This document shows positions 1 through 12,600 of a stretch of DNA of 64,000 bases, in pieces. Source of the DNA: Owenia fusiformis (Eukaryota > Annelida > Polychaeta > Sabellida > Oweniidae); the NCBI GenBank assembly GCA_903813345.2, contig CAIIXF020000003.1, positions 21,344,931 to 21,408,930 of the forward strand. Reading direction: 5' to 3'. Under the pieces are notes generated by a model, which worked only from the letters and a program-made list of their open reading frames with translations, was not told the DNA's origin and made no database searches. A program made the translations under genes and the position numbers. Position 1 is the stretch's first letter, and each line of letters starts with the position of its first letter.

Positions 1-547
1 ATGTCAATACTTGTGGTGTTGACATAAAAATCAAATTACCCCCAAAATTGTTAACAGAATAACTAAGATGTATTCAAGAGTATTTTATTTCTTATTAATT
101 TAATTCATAGTTGAACTAAATCCACTTGTAGCTACACATTTATGCCTCTAAATGTCTTAATCTGCTATTTTCTTTCATAGCGTTACTATGGCAATAGCCT
201 ACTATGGCATTACTATGGCATTACTATGGCAATAGCCTGAAAGCCTATAGATCATCAGTCACCATATTTGCAAGAATGGCCATCTTCAATAATTGTTTGC
301 AATTAATCCAGTTACTAATTTAATTTTAAATGCAACGTTGTGACATAGTGTATACAAGAACACTGCGAGAAAGATGAATACACCTCTTATATCCATGGTC
401 ACTCGCAATCCCCTTTCCCATATGTCAAAAGTTTCATCTTGAGTTCAAAGCATGATCAATGTTGTATAAATATCACAATATTGCACTGCTATTCATTGCC
501 CTAACTGAACAATCAAATTTCAATTGTTCAGTTCATGCTTTCTCATA
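1..547. other. 3' flank of the CRAL-TRIO gene, no gene seen
   Basis: No coding exon is visible here. The first 25 bases resemble the tail of a dispersed repeat (a 'cacttgtggtg-gacat' block) also seen near 8.9, 43.97 and 55.4 kb. At about 175-240 a short imperfect repeat of 'ttactatggca' occurs. An AATAAA on the minus strand at 84-89 is a possible distal polyadenylation signal for the gene ending at 548, but it lies 460 bases past the stop codon. Confidence 0.5.
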
Positions 548-3500
548 TTAGTCTACAGCAAGTTTGCGGAAAGAGCCTTGCATTCCACCAAGTGATGCAT
601 CTTCATTTGGTCGCTTAGATTCATCCACACCATATTTGCCATTCAACAGCAATTCTTCTCTGTTAGCCATAACTTCAGCTTTCCAGTTTTCTAAAAGTAC
701 AAGTTTTCATAATTCATACAACTGAGCTATTTCTAGTTGATTACTAGTAATTGAATAAAATGCCTTCTTGAAATTGCAAAAAAATTCTACAACTACTACG
801 GACATAAAATTTATCATGAAATGGAAATTTAATATATTTTGGTAGCTGTATTTTTCCACAATTAATCTATAGTAGGTAATGTGTATAACTCATAATATTT
901 GGCCAGGATTGAGATATACACATCCCCTCAATCACTGGTTACTTCAACTTGATGAACATGAAAATGAGAGCATTTTGTGTCAGTATGCCTTGAACAACCC
1001 TTGAACAGCCATTGAACAGCCATTGAACAACCCTCGTATAACAGTATATGAAAAACATACTTTTCAGTTCCTCTAGGCTCCCAGCCTCTCCTCCCATGTA
1101 GTCAGGTAATATACGCTTGGGAACCTCTTTATGGAGGGACTCTATGCTACTCCAGTGGAACTTCATCTACAACAAACAAAGCAGAACAGCTTTCTTATTT
1201 ATTTTTCTTATTTTTAGATTGCATGTAAAGGTAGTATTTTGGCATACCGAATGGTATAACTATGATTTGTTATGTAGTCTTCCTGTACCAAATAGTAAGT
1301 GGTAAATAAAATATTGAATTAAAAATACAGAGCTACTCACCCTCTTTTTTGACTTCTCCTTCATGAATAATTTGAAGACTTCCATAAGTGCATTGAATAT
1401 GGTTGGTGTGTTATAGAAATTGGATCCCTTGTTCCTTGTTGGGTACATATCCTAGAAAACACAGTAGAGCATTGAATACGGTTGGTGTGTTATAGAAATT
1501 GGATTCCTTGTTCCTTGTTGGGTACATATCCTAGAAAACACAGTAGAGCATTAAATATGGTTGGTGTGTTATAGAAATTGGATCCCTTGTTCCTTGTTGG
1601 GTACATATCCTAGAAAACACAGTAGAGCATTGAATATGGTTGGTGTGTTATAGAAATTGGATCCCTTGTTCCTTCTTGGGTACATATCCTAGAAAACACA
1701 GTAGAGCATTGAATATGGTTGGTGTATTATAGAAATTGGATCCCTTGTTCCTTGTTGGGTACATATCCTAGAAAACACAGTAGAGCATTGAATATGGTTG
1801 GTGTGTTATAGAAATTGGATCCCTTGTTCCTTGTTGGGCACATATCCTAGAAAACACAGTAGAGCATTGGATAAAGTTGTTGTGTAATAGAAATAGTTAC
1901 CGTATGTTTCTTGGACACATAAACAGAGACTACAAGAATATTGCAATTTGCAATAATGTGTTGAAAATCTGATGGTTTCTTAGAAATTTACTTTGTCAGC
2001 ATGTTAATGTTCTATTAGTTTTATTGTTTGTTTGGTAAAGCCATGTTGTGTCATTTTCAAGTAGTCAAATAACACCAACTTAAAACTTAATGAGGGAGTT
2101 TAACATTAATGTATGTTATTTATTTTTCATATATACCTGCCAACATTTCATGGCCTTTCCAATGATTTCCCTGTTCCAATTTGTTGCATGTGCTAATCCA
2201 AAATCTGTAAAGTCTTGAAGAAGAACAAACCCATGGACCTGGTTCTCTTCATCCATGAGAAGGATATCATTCATCATGAAGCTTGTCTTCATCATGGCAC
2301 CAAAGTCATGTTTATAAGGATCATAGCCACCTGAAATACCAGTTATGTTTATAAGGGTTTTAGCCACCTGAAATACCAGTCATGTTTGTAAGGGTTATAG
2401 CCACCTGAAATACCAAAGTCATGTTTATAAGGATCATAGCCACCTGGAATACCAGTCATGTTTGTAAGGGTTATAGCCACCTGAAATACCAAAGTCATGT
2501 TTATAAGGATCATGGCCACCTGAAATACCAGTCATGTTTATAAAAATCATAGCCACCTGAAATACCAGTCATGTTGATTCAGATCATAGCCACCTGGAAT
2601 ATCTAAGTCATGTTTATACTAAGCATAGCCACCTGAAATACCAAAGTCATGTTTATAAGGATCATAGCCACCTGAAATACCAGTCATGTTTATAAGGATC
2701 ATAGCCACCTGAAATACCAAAGTCATGTTTATAAGGATCATAGCCACCTGAAATACCAGTCATGTTTATAAAAATCATAGCCATCTGAAATACCAGTCAT
2801 GTTGATTCAGATCATAGCCACCTGGAATATCTAAGTCATGTTTATAAGGGTTATAGCCACCTGAAATTCCAAAGTCATGTATATAAGGGTCATAGGCACC
2901 TGAAATACCAAAGTCATGTTTATACTAAGCATAGCCCTTTGAAATATCTAAGTCATGTTTATACTAAGCATAGCCACCTGAAATGTCTAAGTCATGTTTA
3001 TAAGGGTTATAGCCACCTGAAATACCAAAGTCACGTCTATAAGGGTTATAGCCACCTGAAATACCAGTCATGTTTATAAGGGTTATAGCCACCTGAAATA
3101 CCAAAGTCACGTCTATAAGGGTTATAGCCACCTGAAATACCAGTCATGTTTATAAGGGTTATAGCCACCTGAAATACCAGTCATGTTTATAAGGGTTATA
3201 GCCATCTGAAATACCAGTCATGTTTATAAGCGTTAGCCACCTGAAATACCAGTCATGTTTATAAGGGTTATAGCCACCTGAAATACCAGTCATGTTTATA
3301 AAAATCATAGCCACCTGAAATACCAGTCATGTTGATTCAGATCATAGCCACCTGGAATATCTAAGTCATGTTTATAAGGGTTATAGCCACCTGAAATACC
3401 AAAGTCATGTACAGGGTGTCCGGAAAGTAAAGATACAAATGCTCTAATTTCATTAGATTTACCTGTTGTGAGATGAAATTGCTACAGATTGTAGAATGAC

Positions 3501-6500
3501 ATTGTAACAATTTATCCTGCAACTGTCATGACAAATTGTTTCAAAATAAAAAAGTTGTGGTTGTTATGGTAACAGTAGTCGCGGGTATGTGGAGCAGCAT
3601 CACATTTATGTTTATAATTCTTTTCTCCTGATCATATCATCTTGACACTCCGTTGTCTGTTGGCTATTATGCATCAAATTATGTACCACAACAGCAAAAG
3701 GATTAGTACTGTCAGATTATTTAATCATTCGACATTGCTACTGTTATCCAGTATTATGTATTTTCCACCTTTATCTAAACATTCTTGGTGCATTTTGACC
3801 AGGGATTCAAGACCTGACAAAACCTTTGCTTTCAGTCTCTAAGATTGCTGATAACATTGGCTTCCAGCCGAGTCTCATTTTTATGTTAAACTTCTCACAA
3901 ATTGCTTTAACATATTCATTAATGTAGAAGTCCAACGGGACATTATCAGGGAAATATGGGCCATTGTACAAAAATGTTAATGTCAAGACATTCAATTGTA
4001 AGATTTGTTTTCTTTGCTTTGTGCATTGGAGCACTGGCTGTGGAGGTGCACCATTGACTTTCCTATTAATCCAGGGACCCTTACAATACAATATTGAACA
4101 AAACAAAAAACTGATAAGAAATACAATGATAAACACTATTTCAAATGGTTATATTTTAGCAATTTATCACAATTTATCGATATCTTGGAACTGCTCCACA
4201 TACCCCTCACCACCGTAACCATGACAATCGTAACTTTAACACATTTAGACTATATGTTATGAAAGTTGGTAGATGTATTGTAATGTAGTTCCTCTATAAT
4301 CTGTAGAGATTTCATTACAAAAAAACTAAATCTCTTAAAATTAGAGCATTTGTATCTTTACTTTCCGGACACCCTGTATATAAGGGTTATAGGCATCTGA
4401 AATATCTAAGTCATGTTTATACTAAGCATAGCCACCTGAAATACCAGTCATGTTTATAAGCGTTAGCCACCTGAAATACCAGTCATGTTTGTAAGGGTTA
4501 TAGCCACCTGAAATACCAAAATCATGTTTATAAGGGTTATAGCCACCTGAAATATCAAAGTCATATTTATAAGGGTTATAGCCACCTGAAATACCAAAGT
4601 CATGTTTATAAAGATCATAGCACCTGGAATTACTCACTTAAAGACATCAGAAAACACAAGTCATGCAATACTGGCAACTTTAGGAAAGCATTCATGGAAA
4701 ACATTCAACAACCACAAATGATATCAAATAATCTACAATATAGTCTCTACTGTCATATTATATCAAAAGTTATGTCACAATAAATTCAATATAAGTTTCA
4801 GCATGCTCTTGCCAAAATATACAATCCAGAGAAAATGCTAAGAAAGATTTCTCACCTGACCTTACTAGAATAACTTTTCTCCCCTGATCATCTCTCCCAG
4901 GTAAGGGAATTTGCATTCTAAAAAGAAAGTTGCAATTATTTTTTATGTGTTCCCATTGAAACCATGTATTTCAATTTGTACAGTTTGCAATATCTCTATT
5001 TTTTGATGTTTTGTAATGTTTTGGATATTTAGAATACAATTTCCTATCAATTATTATATTAAGGTAAAAAATCCATTACAATACTGATCCATGTTCATGT
5101 TACCATATAAATTGTTCCAGCAGGTCATTCAATATGAGACAACATAAAACTCATTTCTACTCATCGAGTCATATCAGACTTACCCAAGGTCCAATATTTC
5201 TTCATTTTTAGGATCTTTAGGGTCCATACTTTTAAACCACTCTGGGGCACCCTTTCCCTCCACTGTCCGGACAGTCCAAAAGTTGTCCAGGGTCTTCTGT
5301 GCTTTGAGTTGACTAAATTTGGCATGGCGTAAGAACCGCAACAAGAATGTGTCATCTGAAAAGACACAACATCATGATATTCCTAAGGTAAAACCTACAA
5401 CCTCTCAATCATGCCATTAAAATGTTAAAGATTTTTGATTAAAAGGGCACTGTATGAAATTCAGATCATGAACACAACATGTTTTTAATCTACAATAATA
5501 TTTTACCTGCACTTTCGACATACCTTGGCACAAATATAATTTTCAGAAAAAGCCATAGCTCTAAAAAGTAAACAGCATAACCTGATAACAACAAAATTGA
5601 ATCTGAAAGTATTTGTATTTTTTTCAATTTTGAAAGGCAATTTATTAACTTCAAACAATTTCTTCAAGATTACAGAAAATGTCAGTTTATTGGATATGCA
5701 AATTCAATATCAGTATAAATAATGTAAAATTATTTTAAGCTTTATTTAGGTTGAGGATTAAAGCTATTAGCCCTTTAAGGTTGTAATTTTTTTATATTGA
5801 CTTGAAAATAAAATTCCCCATTCTGAATTTCCTGGTATACAGAGAGTGTGGTGGGGGCGAATTTTTATGTCATATCATAATGAATTAAAGGAACATTGCA
5901 ATTTATAGAGGATAAAATGATTAAAAATAACACTTTTTCGGTAACAGATATGAAACCTTTAAAAAGCCAAATTCAGACGGAGGATTGAAAATGTTGTACA
6001 GACTATTTTAGTTTTCTCGGTAGAACGGAAGTAAATCTATGAGTTGAGTAAATGGCGATAATGTTCTTTTTATGAAGCTTTAAGAAGCAGCATCAGCACC
6101 ATATGTCAGTACCATTATTTATCACATGCTCTGTAAAATTCCAGTAATCTGATTGGTTGATTACCGTGTGAGTTTTCCCGTCTCAAACGGCCATCTCACA
6201 CGTTACTAGAGGCAACCAGTGATGATCAATAGCAACGATGTGACGTCACTGATTATATCACTTCTAGCTAAGGAAAACAATATGACGTCATACTATTTCA
6301 CAAACAAGTACGAATACAACGGTATGACGTCATATTGTTTCAAAGAAAAATCAAAAATTATAATAGTTACCAGAAGTACACAGGGTACTGAACACAATCA
6401 TAACTGACCAAATCAAAATGCTTCAAAATTCCTAGACATGTGATAAAATTGTCATCACACGTTTCAGCTTATGTGATACAGGAAATATTCCACTCGGGTA

Positions 6501-7530
6501 ACAATGTATCACCACTCAAGCTTCGCTTTCGTGGATGATACAGTATTACCTTTCGTGGAATATTTCCTGTATCACATGCTGAAACGTGTGATAACTGATA
6601 GTGCTATATTGTTCATTTATCTCAGTCAAGTCTGAAGTATAGTGACGATTTAATTGTGTTGGTTTTTAAATAATGACCCCCACACACTTATGAGATAAGC
6701 TCAATAGGGTTAAATTCTAGTACATTATACTTTTTATGTAATTTTGAATTTCAGTGTTGTTTGTACTTAAGTACTTTTGCTCATATGATATCAAATTGAT
6801 GCTTTTGATGACACTTATAGAAGTTAGAAATATATAATGAATGAAATTGCAGCAGTTGGCATCTATGACAATTGGCAGTTGGTAGCATTTGGCATATTAA
6901 TGCCTAATATTATGTCTTGACCAGAAGTGGCCAATGGTCAGCGTCTATAGCAAATGGCAGGTACATTTTCCATGTTAATGCCTTGTATTTCACCACTAGA
7001 GGTAGTGACATATTGTTATAGTCTCCATGCAAATTTGGGCTGGTGTACGGCAAAAGGTGTCTGTAACAAAAGCAGTTTGGCAACTGTAACAAATGGCAGG
7101 TGGTGACATTTTGTATGTTAATGCCTCATTAAAATTTTAGTTCAAGATCATATGTGTATGTCAAGGTGATGAAGGGCAAGGTCATTATAATATGTGTAAG
7201 TCTAGGTCAACTTTGTAGGCTCAATGTCATTGTCATGTGTGTGGGTCAAGGTCACATCATAAAATACAGGTCAAGGTCACCAATTTAACTCTAAAGTTGC
7301 ACCTGAATGTCTGAATATTCTACTACTGTGTCAATCATGGCCATACCTGTTCTGCTGTTCAAATGTGGCTGTCTTTTGACCCACTCTCTGAGGGCCTCTA
7401 TTTGCAAGGCTCTTTGTTTGGGGTCCTCATTCAACTCTTTAACTGCCTTCTTCAACACTTTGTCATCCAATGTACACTCATAGGTGCCCTCGCCCAAATA
7501 ATCTTTTATTTTCGTCTGCCACTCTGTCAT
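548..7530 (-). CDS. CRAL-TRIO domain lipid-transfer protein (alpha-tocopherol transfer protein-like), downstream tandem copy
   Basis: Seven coding exons on the minus strand: 7347-7530, 5184-5355, 4856-4917, 2137-2330, 1341-1451, 1061-1166, 548-690. Together they are 972 bases, or 323 aa. All introns are GT-AG. Residues 1-62 form a CRAL-TRIO N region; the arginine-rich FLRHAKF helix follows; the lipid-binding CRAL-TRIO fold covers about residues 120-275 (NGFV-like 'VHGFVLLQDF', then 'DYMGGEAG' near the end). Family members are cytosolic carriers of tocopherol, retinal or phosphoinositides; the ligand cannot be told here. The start ATG lies 7 bases inside an exon whose upstream edge is a TTTCAG acceptor, conserved in the paralog, so a 5'-UTR intron is likely. 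Exon lengths match the paralog at 9661-13696 except in exons 1 and 7 (3 bases each). Introns 3 and 4 are filled with copies of the edges of exons 4 and 5. Confidence 0.9.
1452..1870 (-). repeat. 79-bp tandem array made of the exon 5 start plus its splice acceptor
   Basis: Acceptor-like TTTTCTAG sites occur at exact 79-base steps, with the first exon base at 1451 (genuine), 1530, 1609, 1688, 1767 and 1846. Each unit is 17 bases of intron end plus the first 62 bases of exon 5, coding for DMYPTRNKGSNFYNTPTIFN and a little more. Units are nearly identical. Since 79 is not a multiple of 3, use of an upstream acceptor would shift the frame and meet a stop, so five copies are decoys. Confidence 0.9.
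2331..3411 (-). repeat. 37/39-bp minisatellite made of the exon 4 start plus its splice acceptor (proximal block)
   Basis: About 28 units lie in intron 3, directly before exon 4. In minus orientation each unit reads exon start (GTGGCTAT..CCTTATAAACATGAC, coding GGYNPYKHDF) and then GGTATTTCAG, the intron end. Units with TTTGG are 39 bases (13 codons, open); units lacking two bases are 37. Nearly every unit keeps a CAG|GTGGC acceptor. Some units have diverged (for example 'gttgattcagatc' and 'tactaagc' variants), which recur in blocks and so show duplication of multi-unit segments. Confidence 0.9.
3412..4376. mobile_element. TIR DNA transposon with TA target duplication (mariner-like ends), 965 bp, inside the minisatellite
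   Basis: The ends are perfect inverted repeats of about 39 bases starting CAGGGTGTCCGGAAAGTAAA, flanked by TA on both sides (3410-3411 and 4377-4378). The uninterrupted repeat unit at about 2875 (tcatgtatataaggg) is the empty site. TA duplication and CAGGGTGTCC ends are typical of Tc1/mariner-type non-autonomous elements. A 109-codon open frame (3807-4136, minus) is present but is not recognised as a transposase. Confidence 0.88.
4377..4632 (-). repeat. 37/39-bp exon 4-edge minisatellite (distal block, split off by the TIR element)
   Basis: About seven more units of the same array as 2331-3411, cut off by insertion of the element at 3412-4376. Several adjacent units are 39 bases, so the minus strand stays open through a GISGGYNPYKHDF repeat of 13 residues. 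Confidence 0.85.
6454..6592. repeat. Inverted-repeat hairpin element, about 139 bp
   Basis: Arms beginning ATCACACGTTTCAGC and ending with its complement enclose a second complementary pair (GTGATACAGGAAATATTCCAC). It lies in intron 1 of the CRAL-TRIO gene. The neighbouring sequence 6120-6215 carries related 'tctgattggttga' and 'cacacgtt' blocks. This is probably a small non-autonomous palindromic element. Confidence 0.7.
6840..7290. repeat. Dispersed repeat with ggcatattaatgcct blocks followed by AGGTCA-rich sequence
   Basis: Bases 6850-7130 contain repeated 'ttggca', 'gtagtgacat' and 'atgttaatgcct' phrases that recur near 8.8, 43.9 and 55.35 kb. Bases 7140-7285 contain many 'caaggtca' phrases (for example AGGTCAAGGTCA), a known kind of dispersed repeat in marine invertebrates. 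It sits in intron 1, just after the exon 1 donor. Confidence 0.5.
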
Positions 7531-7537
7531 TGTGGTT

Positions 7538-9575
7538 CTGAAAGTGAAAGTGATTGCTTATAAATATTGTATCTCTCCTATACATATCACATGTTATATT
7601 GATGAAATATTTGTAAGTTTAAAGGTAGATCAGTGGAGAATTTCTATGAATTTTCATGATTATTAATTGATATTTGATTGATTTTTTCTTTTCATATGGA
7701 TATTTAAATTACACATTATATTTACATTATAGAAAAACATATACAAATGTGAAAAATACTCTCTGTTTCAAAAATCATAAGCAATTATATTCATGAAATT
7801 TTAGACATACAGAAATAATGTACCAGTCTTATCATTCAATGTACTTTTGCAATAGTCAAAGGGCACAATTGTAGATTTCTTGATATGATGATAGTCACAT
7901 GTGCTTGCTGGTCAAACTAATGTATATCATATGTATGATTATTCTCGTAGTTGAGTGTAGCTTAGGAAATATTATCATGGGTTTATTGTGAGAACAAATA
8001 CTGTTATAGGATTGCATTAATTTTATTAACTTAAAGGTCCAGTAGCCAATTTGAACATTGTACGAATTATATTTGTTGTTGATCGACTTGAATGTCACTT
8101 TTACATGTGTAAAATGCCATTGTATACAAATATTTTTACAACAGCCTTTGCCGTGCAGTTGTTTACAATTGTAAATTGCGTTTCATAAGCCAGGATACCT
8201 GGGCCAGGATAGTACTTCACATGTTTACATGTGACAACAAATAAACTTAATAATCAATAAATATATTCACAAAAAATCATTATGGCTCTTAAATTGCTCA
8301 CCTGTTGATTCCTCAAACTTCTATGGATTATTTGGTGAACTTTGATTATTCCAAAGATTTGAAGCCTGTTATACATGTAATATCTGATTCTGAACTGCCC
8401 GGTGAACATACAATGTGCCCTGGTTAATCATTAATAAATCCCTATCCACTGACCAACAGAATTATAATGATGTCAAGTAATGCAGAGCTTACATAAATAT
8501 TGATTTTTAATATTATATATGTTAAAAAATATCAATTTTGCCATAGTTGTTATCAGTTGAAAAGCTTATAAATTATTCCCCTGGTATATTGAGGGCAATT
8601 TTACTCCCTATTGGTTGGTTTTTGTTTAGTACATTGCATTCATATGACTAATTAGCTTTTATAATAAGAGGTTTGACTACAGAAATAAACTGTGAGCTCA
8701 GGGTAGTATGCAATTTTTGAAATAGCCAGGCACATTTAAAGCCAGGTTAAATGTATTTCATGAAGCTTAATCACAAAATGACAAATAGATAGCAAGGCAT
8801 GAACATGTAAAATGTCACCACCTGACATTTGTTACAGATGCCAAACTCCGATTTCTGGACGCCAGATGCCAAACATCATCCACATAAAAGTTGAAGCCTA
8901 TAACTGTATATGTCATCACTTGTGGTGGGGACATAACGAAAACCCAAGAAATGAGTAAAGTAAAATGTTGAGTTTTGTGAGTAAACTGAAAGCATTTTAA
9001 TATACATAACAATTAATAAAAAATATTCTGGTACATTTTCAGAATACATTCATTATAGAAAGTACATTATGATTGCATCCAGGTTTCTGCAATTTTTCAC
9101 CCTGTTAAGTTATGTTTTCCAATTTTTCCAGGCTAAAATTCTGGAAGTCTGGGAAACAAAGTTTAATTTCTGGGTAATTTCTATTTTAAATAGAGTGACC
9201 AGTCCATCTTATAACTCTATGACTTTTAAAATCTTTCAGATGAGATCATTAGAGTCAGATGCAGTCAAGCATTCCTGGATAACAAGTTCTAAGTATGTTC
9301 TATGGCATATTTTATAGCAAGTTCTATTGGCATGTTCCATGATGGAGTCTCCAATCTGTATTATAAGTCTAATAACGCAAGAATATGTCAATGATCCCAT
9401 AACAGACTTCTCATACTTCTATAATAGTATAAAGCGGCTTTAATACAGAGAATAAGGATGTTATGGTATGCTGAGAAGTACAAGCAGTCTGGGTAACTGC
9501 TTACTGATGTGATGTATAACAGATGCAAATTGTTCAATTTAGTTGAGTGCACCACTTAAAACACAATTCCATCCT
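7538..9575. other. Interval between the two CRAL-TRIO genes
   Basis: No coding exon is seen. A non-coding first exon and the promoter of the downstream copy should lie here but cannot be located. A dispersed repeat occupies about 8780-8940. The remainder is AT-rich unique-looking sequence. Confidence 0.5.
8780..8940 (-). repeat. Dispersed repeat (related copies at about 43.88-43.99 kb and 55.33-55.47 kb)
   Basis: This holds an ordered set of phrases: 'gtcaccacctgacatttgttacag', 'gatgccaaac', 'aaaaagttg..cctataac', 'atatgtcatcacttgtggtgg', 'gacata'. The copies at about 43883-43990 (HEATR3 intron 13) and 55333-55470 (HEATR3 intron 3) carry the same phrases in the same order. It is probably a SINE-like or small non-autonomous element; no coding capacity. 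Confidence 0.6.
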
Positions 9576-9581
9576 TTTATT
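9576..9581 (-). terminator. AATAAA polyadenylation signal candidate for the upstream CRAL-TRIO copy
   Basis: AATAAA on the minus strand lies about 80 bases after the stop codon at 9661-9663. The distance is normal for a short 3' UTR; no cDNA evidence is available. Confidence 0.45.
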
Positions 9582-9660
9582 GCCGCTACGACAATGTACA
9601 TTAACATATAGTTCATCACTGCACTGCTGATTGTCTAGTTTGAAATAATCCCAGAATGCA

Positions 9661-12600
9661 TTAGTCTACCGCAAGTTTGCGGAAGGAACCTTGTAATCCG
9701 AGTGTTCCATCATCACTTGGTCGCTTTGATTCATCCACACTATACTTGCCATTCAACAGTAATTCTTCCCTGTTGGCCATAACTTCAGCTTTCCAACTTT
9801 CTGAAAAAACAAGAATTACGTCTCATAAGAACTAAGAAAATTGCATAGTCTACCAGGAGTAACCAGACAGGGAAATTATACCACAGAGAATTATTAATCA
9901 ACAGAGCATTTATGACAGGTATTTGTCTAGTTTGATGGAAATATGTAGTATTGTTAATAAGCCATTTTGGAGAAAACTGTAATGTCAGTGTAACTGTAAT
10001 GAAACTCCAAGACAACGCAATAACATTCTTCTATTCTGTAGCTTACTTTTAAGATCTTCCAGGGTGCCAGCCTCGCCCCCTAGGTAATCAGGTAGCATAC
10101 GCTTCGGTATGTCTTTGTGGAGTGATTCCAAACTGGCCCAGTGGAACTTCGTCTGTAAATAATGTGATTGTTATCTAATTATTACATTTTATTTTTTTTT
10201 TAAATGTTTGCACCTTAAATGACATCATGGTGTTAAAAATAATATGTTTTACACTGTATATTTGAATATTTGATAATTAAGATATTAAAAAAACTTTTCT
10301 TTGAAAAATGGCGAGAAATTTGAATATTTGAGAAACAAGTTGACAATTTTTTTTCAAAAATCTTTAAATAACTAAAAAATAGTGAATGAATGCTAAAAAT
10401 ATTTTTTCAAACTTAACATTGGGCCTTTAAGTAGGTGGTATCTTTTACTCTGTCCTTTTATCCACATACATGTAGTTTGTCAGTATGAGGAGTGACTTAT
10501 TGCCCCATGACTTATCAATCACCCCTCGTATAATAAATACTTACTTAACTTACACATATATCTTTACACATAATATATTTAATATATACTCACTCGGTTT
10601 TTCATTTTATCCTTCATAAAAAATCTGAAAATTTCCATAAGAGCATTGAATAATGTTGGTGTGTTGTAGTAGTGGACTCCTTTGTTCCTTGTTGGGTACA
10701 CATCCTGCAAAATATGGTGTACGGGTAGATATCAAAAATACAATTTGGATATCAATGAAAGCCTGTTGTTTCTCTTAAAATAGCCACCATACTAAATTAA
10801 TTGCCAAAAGTAATGTATCATTCTTAAAAGTATTTACATACAGTATAACATTCAGGTTTTTAATATTAAGTTAAAAACATCTACAAAATCAATTGTTACG
10901 ATTGGAGTTAAAACAACAAATGGAAAATGTTGTATGCATAATATAAATAAATGATCCAATCTTTCAAATAATTCCCTTGAAGTCAAGTTGTCAAAATAAA
11001 ATGTGTCATGCTTCAAAGTATATGTAGTTTACAGTATAGTATACAAAATAAATATTAACAATTTACTTTTCCAGTTATTGCAAAATTACAAGCAAAATGT
11101 TATATAACATTGTGCCATGCTTCTCAGTATTCAAATATCAATTATCAACAATATGTTCTTCAGGTAGTACAGCAACAATGTAAAACAAGGTGTAGGCCTG
11201 CCGCCTAATGGCCAACATATTTTCAAAGAATAATTTGGTCAAAAACAAATCTTTTACTCACACTAGTATAGGTATATGTGTATATTAAATAAAGAAGTTT
11301 ACTAGTTTGGCTTCATAACCTTTATTTCGATGACTTGTGATATTTGTACCTTTGAAATTAACACAATTTCCCATTTATGATTAACGACATATCAATATGC
11401 CATTTTAATATTTGTGATAAGCCATACACCCATCACTATTATGTACTATGTTTATATGATTTTAATGAATAAATAATAAAATAATAAGATAAAAAAAAAG
11501 ACATGGGGATTGCAGTATTTTCGTTATTGCCAGGATTGACAAACTCATGTTCAGATATACAGGTATATGTATGTATGGATGGACAGGGAAGGTGTTATCT
11601 ATATACAGTTATTATCAATTAATAGGCAACAGACTTTGAAGTTTAATTTCCTAAATTTATTTCTTTATGTATCTACTGTAAATATTTCTTGTACCTGCCA
11701 ACATTTCATTGCCTTTCCAATGATTTCCCTGTTCCAATTTGTTGCATGAGCCACTCCAAACTCTGAGAAATCTAGGAGAATAACAAATCCATGGACCTGG
11801 TTCTCTTCATCCAATAGGAGGATATCATTCATCATAAATCCTGTCTTCAATGTGAAGCCAAAGTCATGTTTGTATGGGTCATAGCCACCTACAATATAGA
11901 CAGTATAGATAACAGTACAACAGATGCATGGACCTGGTTCTCTTCATCTAATTGGAGGATATCATTTATCATAAATCCTGTCTTCAATGTGAAGTCAAAG
12001 TCATGTTTGTATGGGTCATAGCCACCTACAATATAGACAGTATAGATAACAGTTACCAGAACCTTAACTTTAGCTTTTGCCAAAATCCAGGGGAGTTCAA
12101 AGACCCAAAACCAATTGAAAAATGCTCAGAATGGTGAAAGACTGCATGATTTTGAAAGAAATTTTAGCCAGGGAGGGGAGGGGGGTTAGTTTCCCATGAT
12201 CCACCCCTGGCTACAGGCCTGAGCACTACATGTACATGAATAAGTTGAATAAGATTTTTAATTTCTAGAAATTCAAGTCATCTCTAAAAAACATATAAAA
12301 ATCTATAAAAGGCTTATGTTTCTCACCTGTTCTCACCAGAATGACTTTCCTCCCATTGTCATCTCTCCCAGGTAGGGGCACCTGCATCCTTTAATAATAG
12401 AAAGACACTTATTTTAATGACTCATTCAGTAATTCAAGGATTTAAGCCCTGGACTCAATGCATTGTCTTCTGGATTAATGTGTTGTTGATTATATAATTA
12501 TACAATGCAATTATATGAAATACTGTGTTCTGATTGGCTATAATTGGACACAACTTGCCTAACTATTTGCGAACAACCATTTCTAGATTAAATTAGTTTT

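Noticed and set aside
3807-4136. 109-codon minus-strand frame in the TIR element at 3412-4376
   Set aside because: No transposase motif (no DDE/D pattern) could be read; left unassigned rather than called a transposase.
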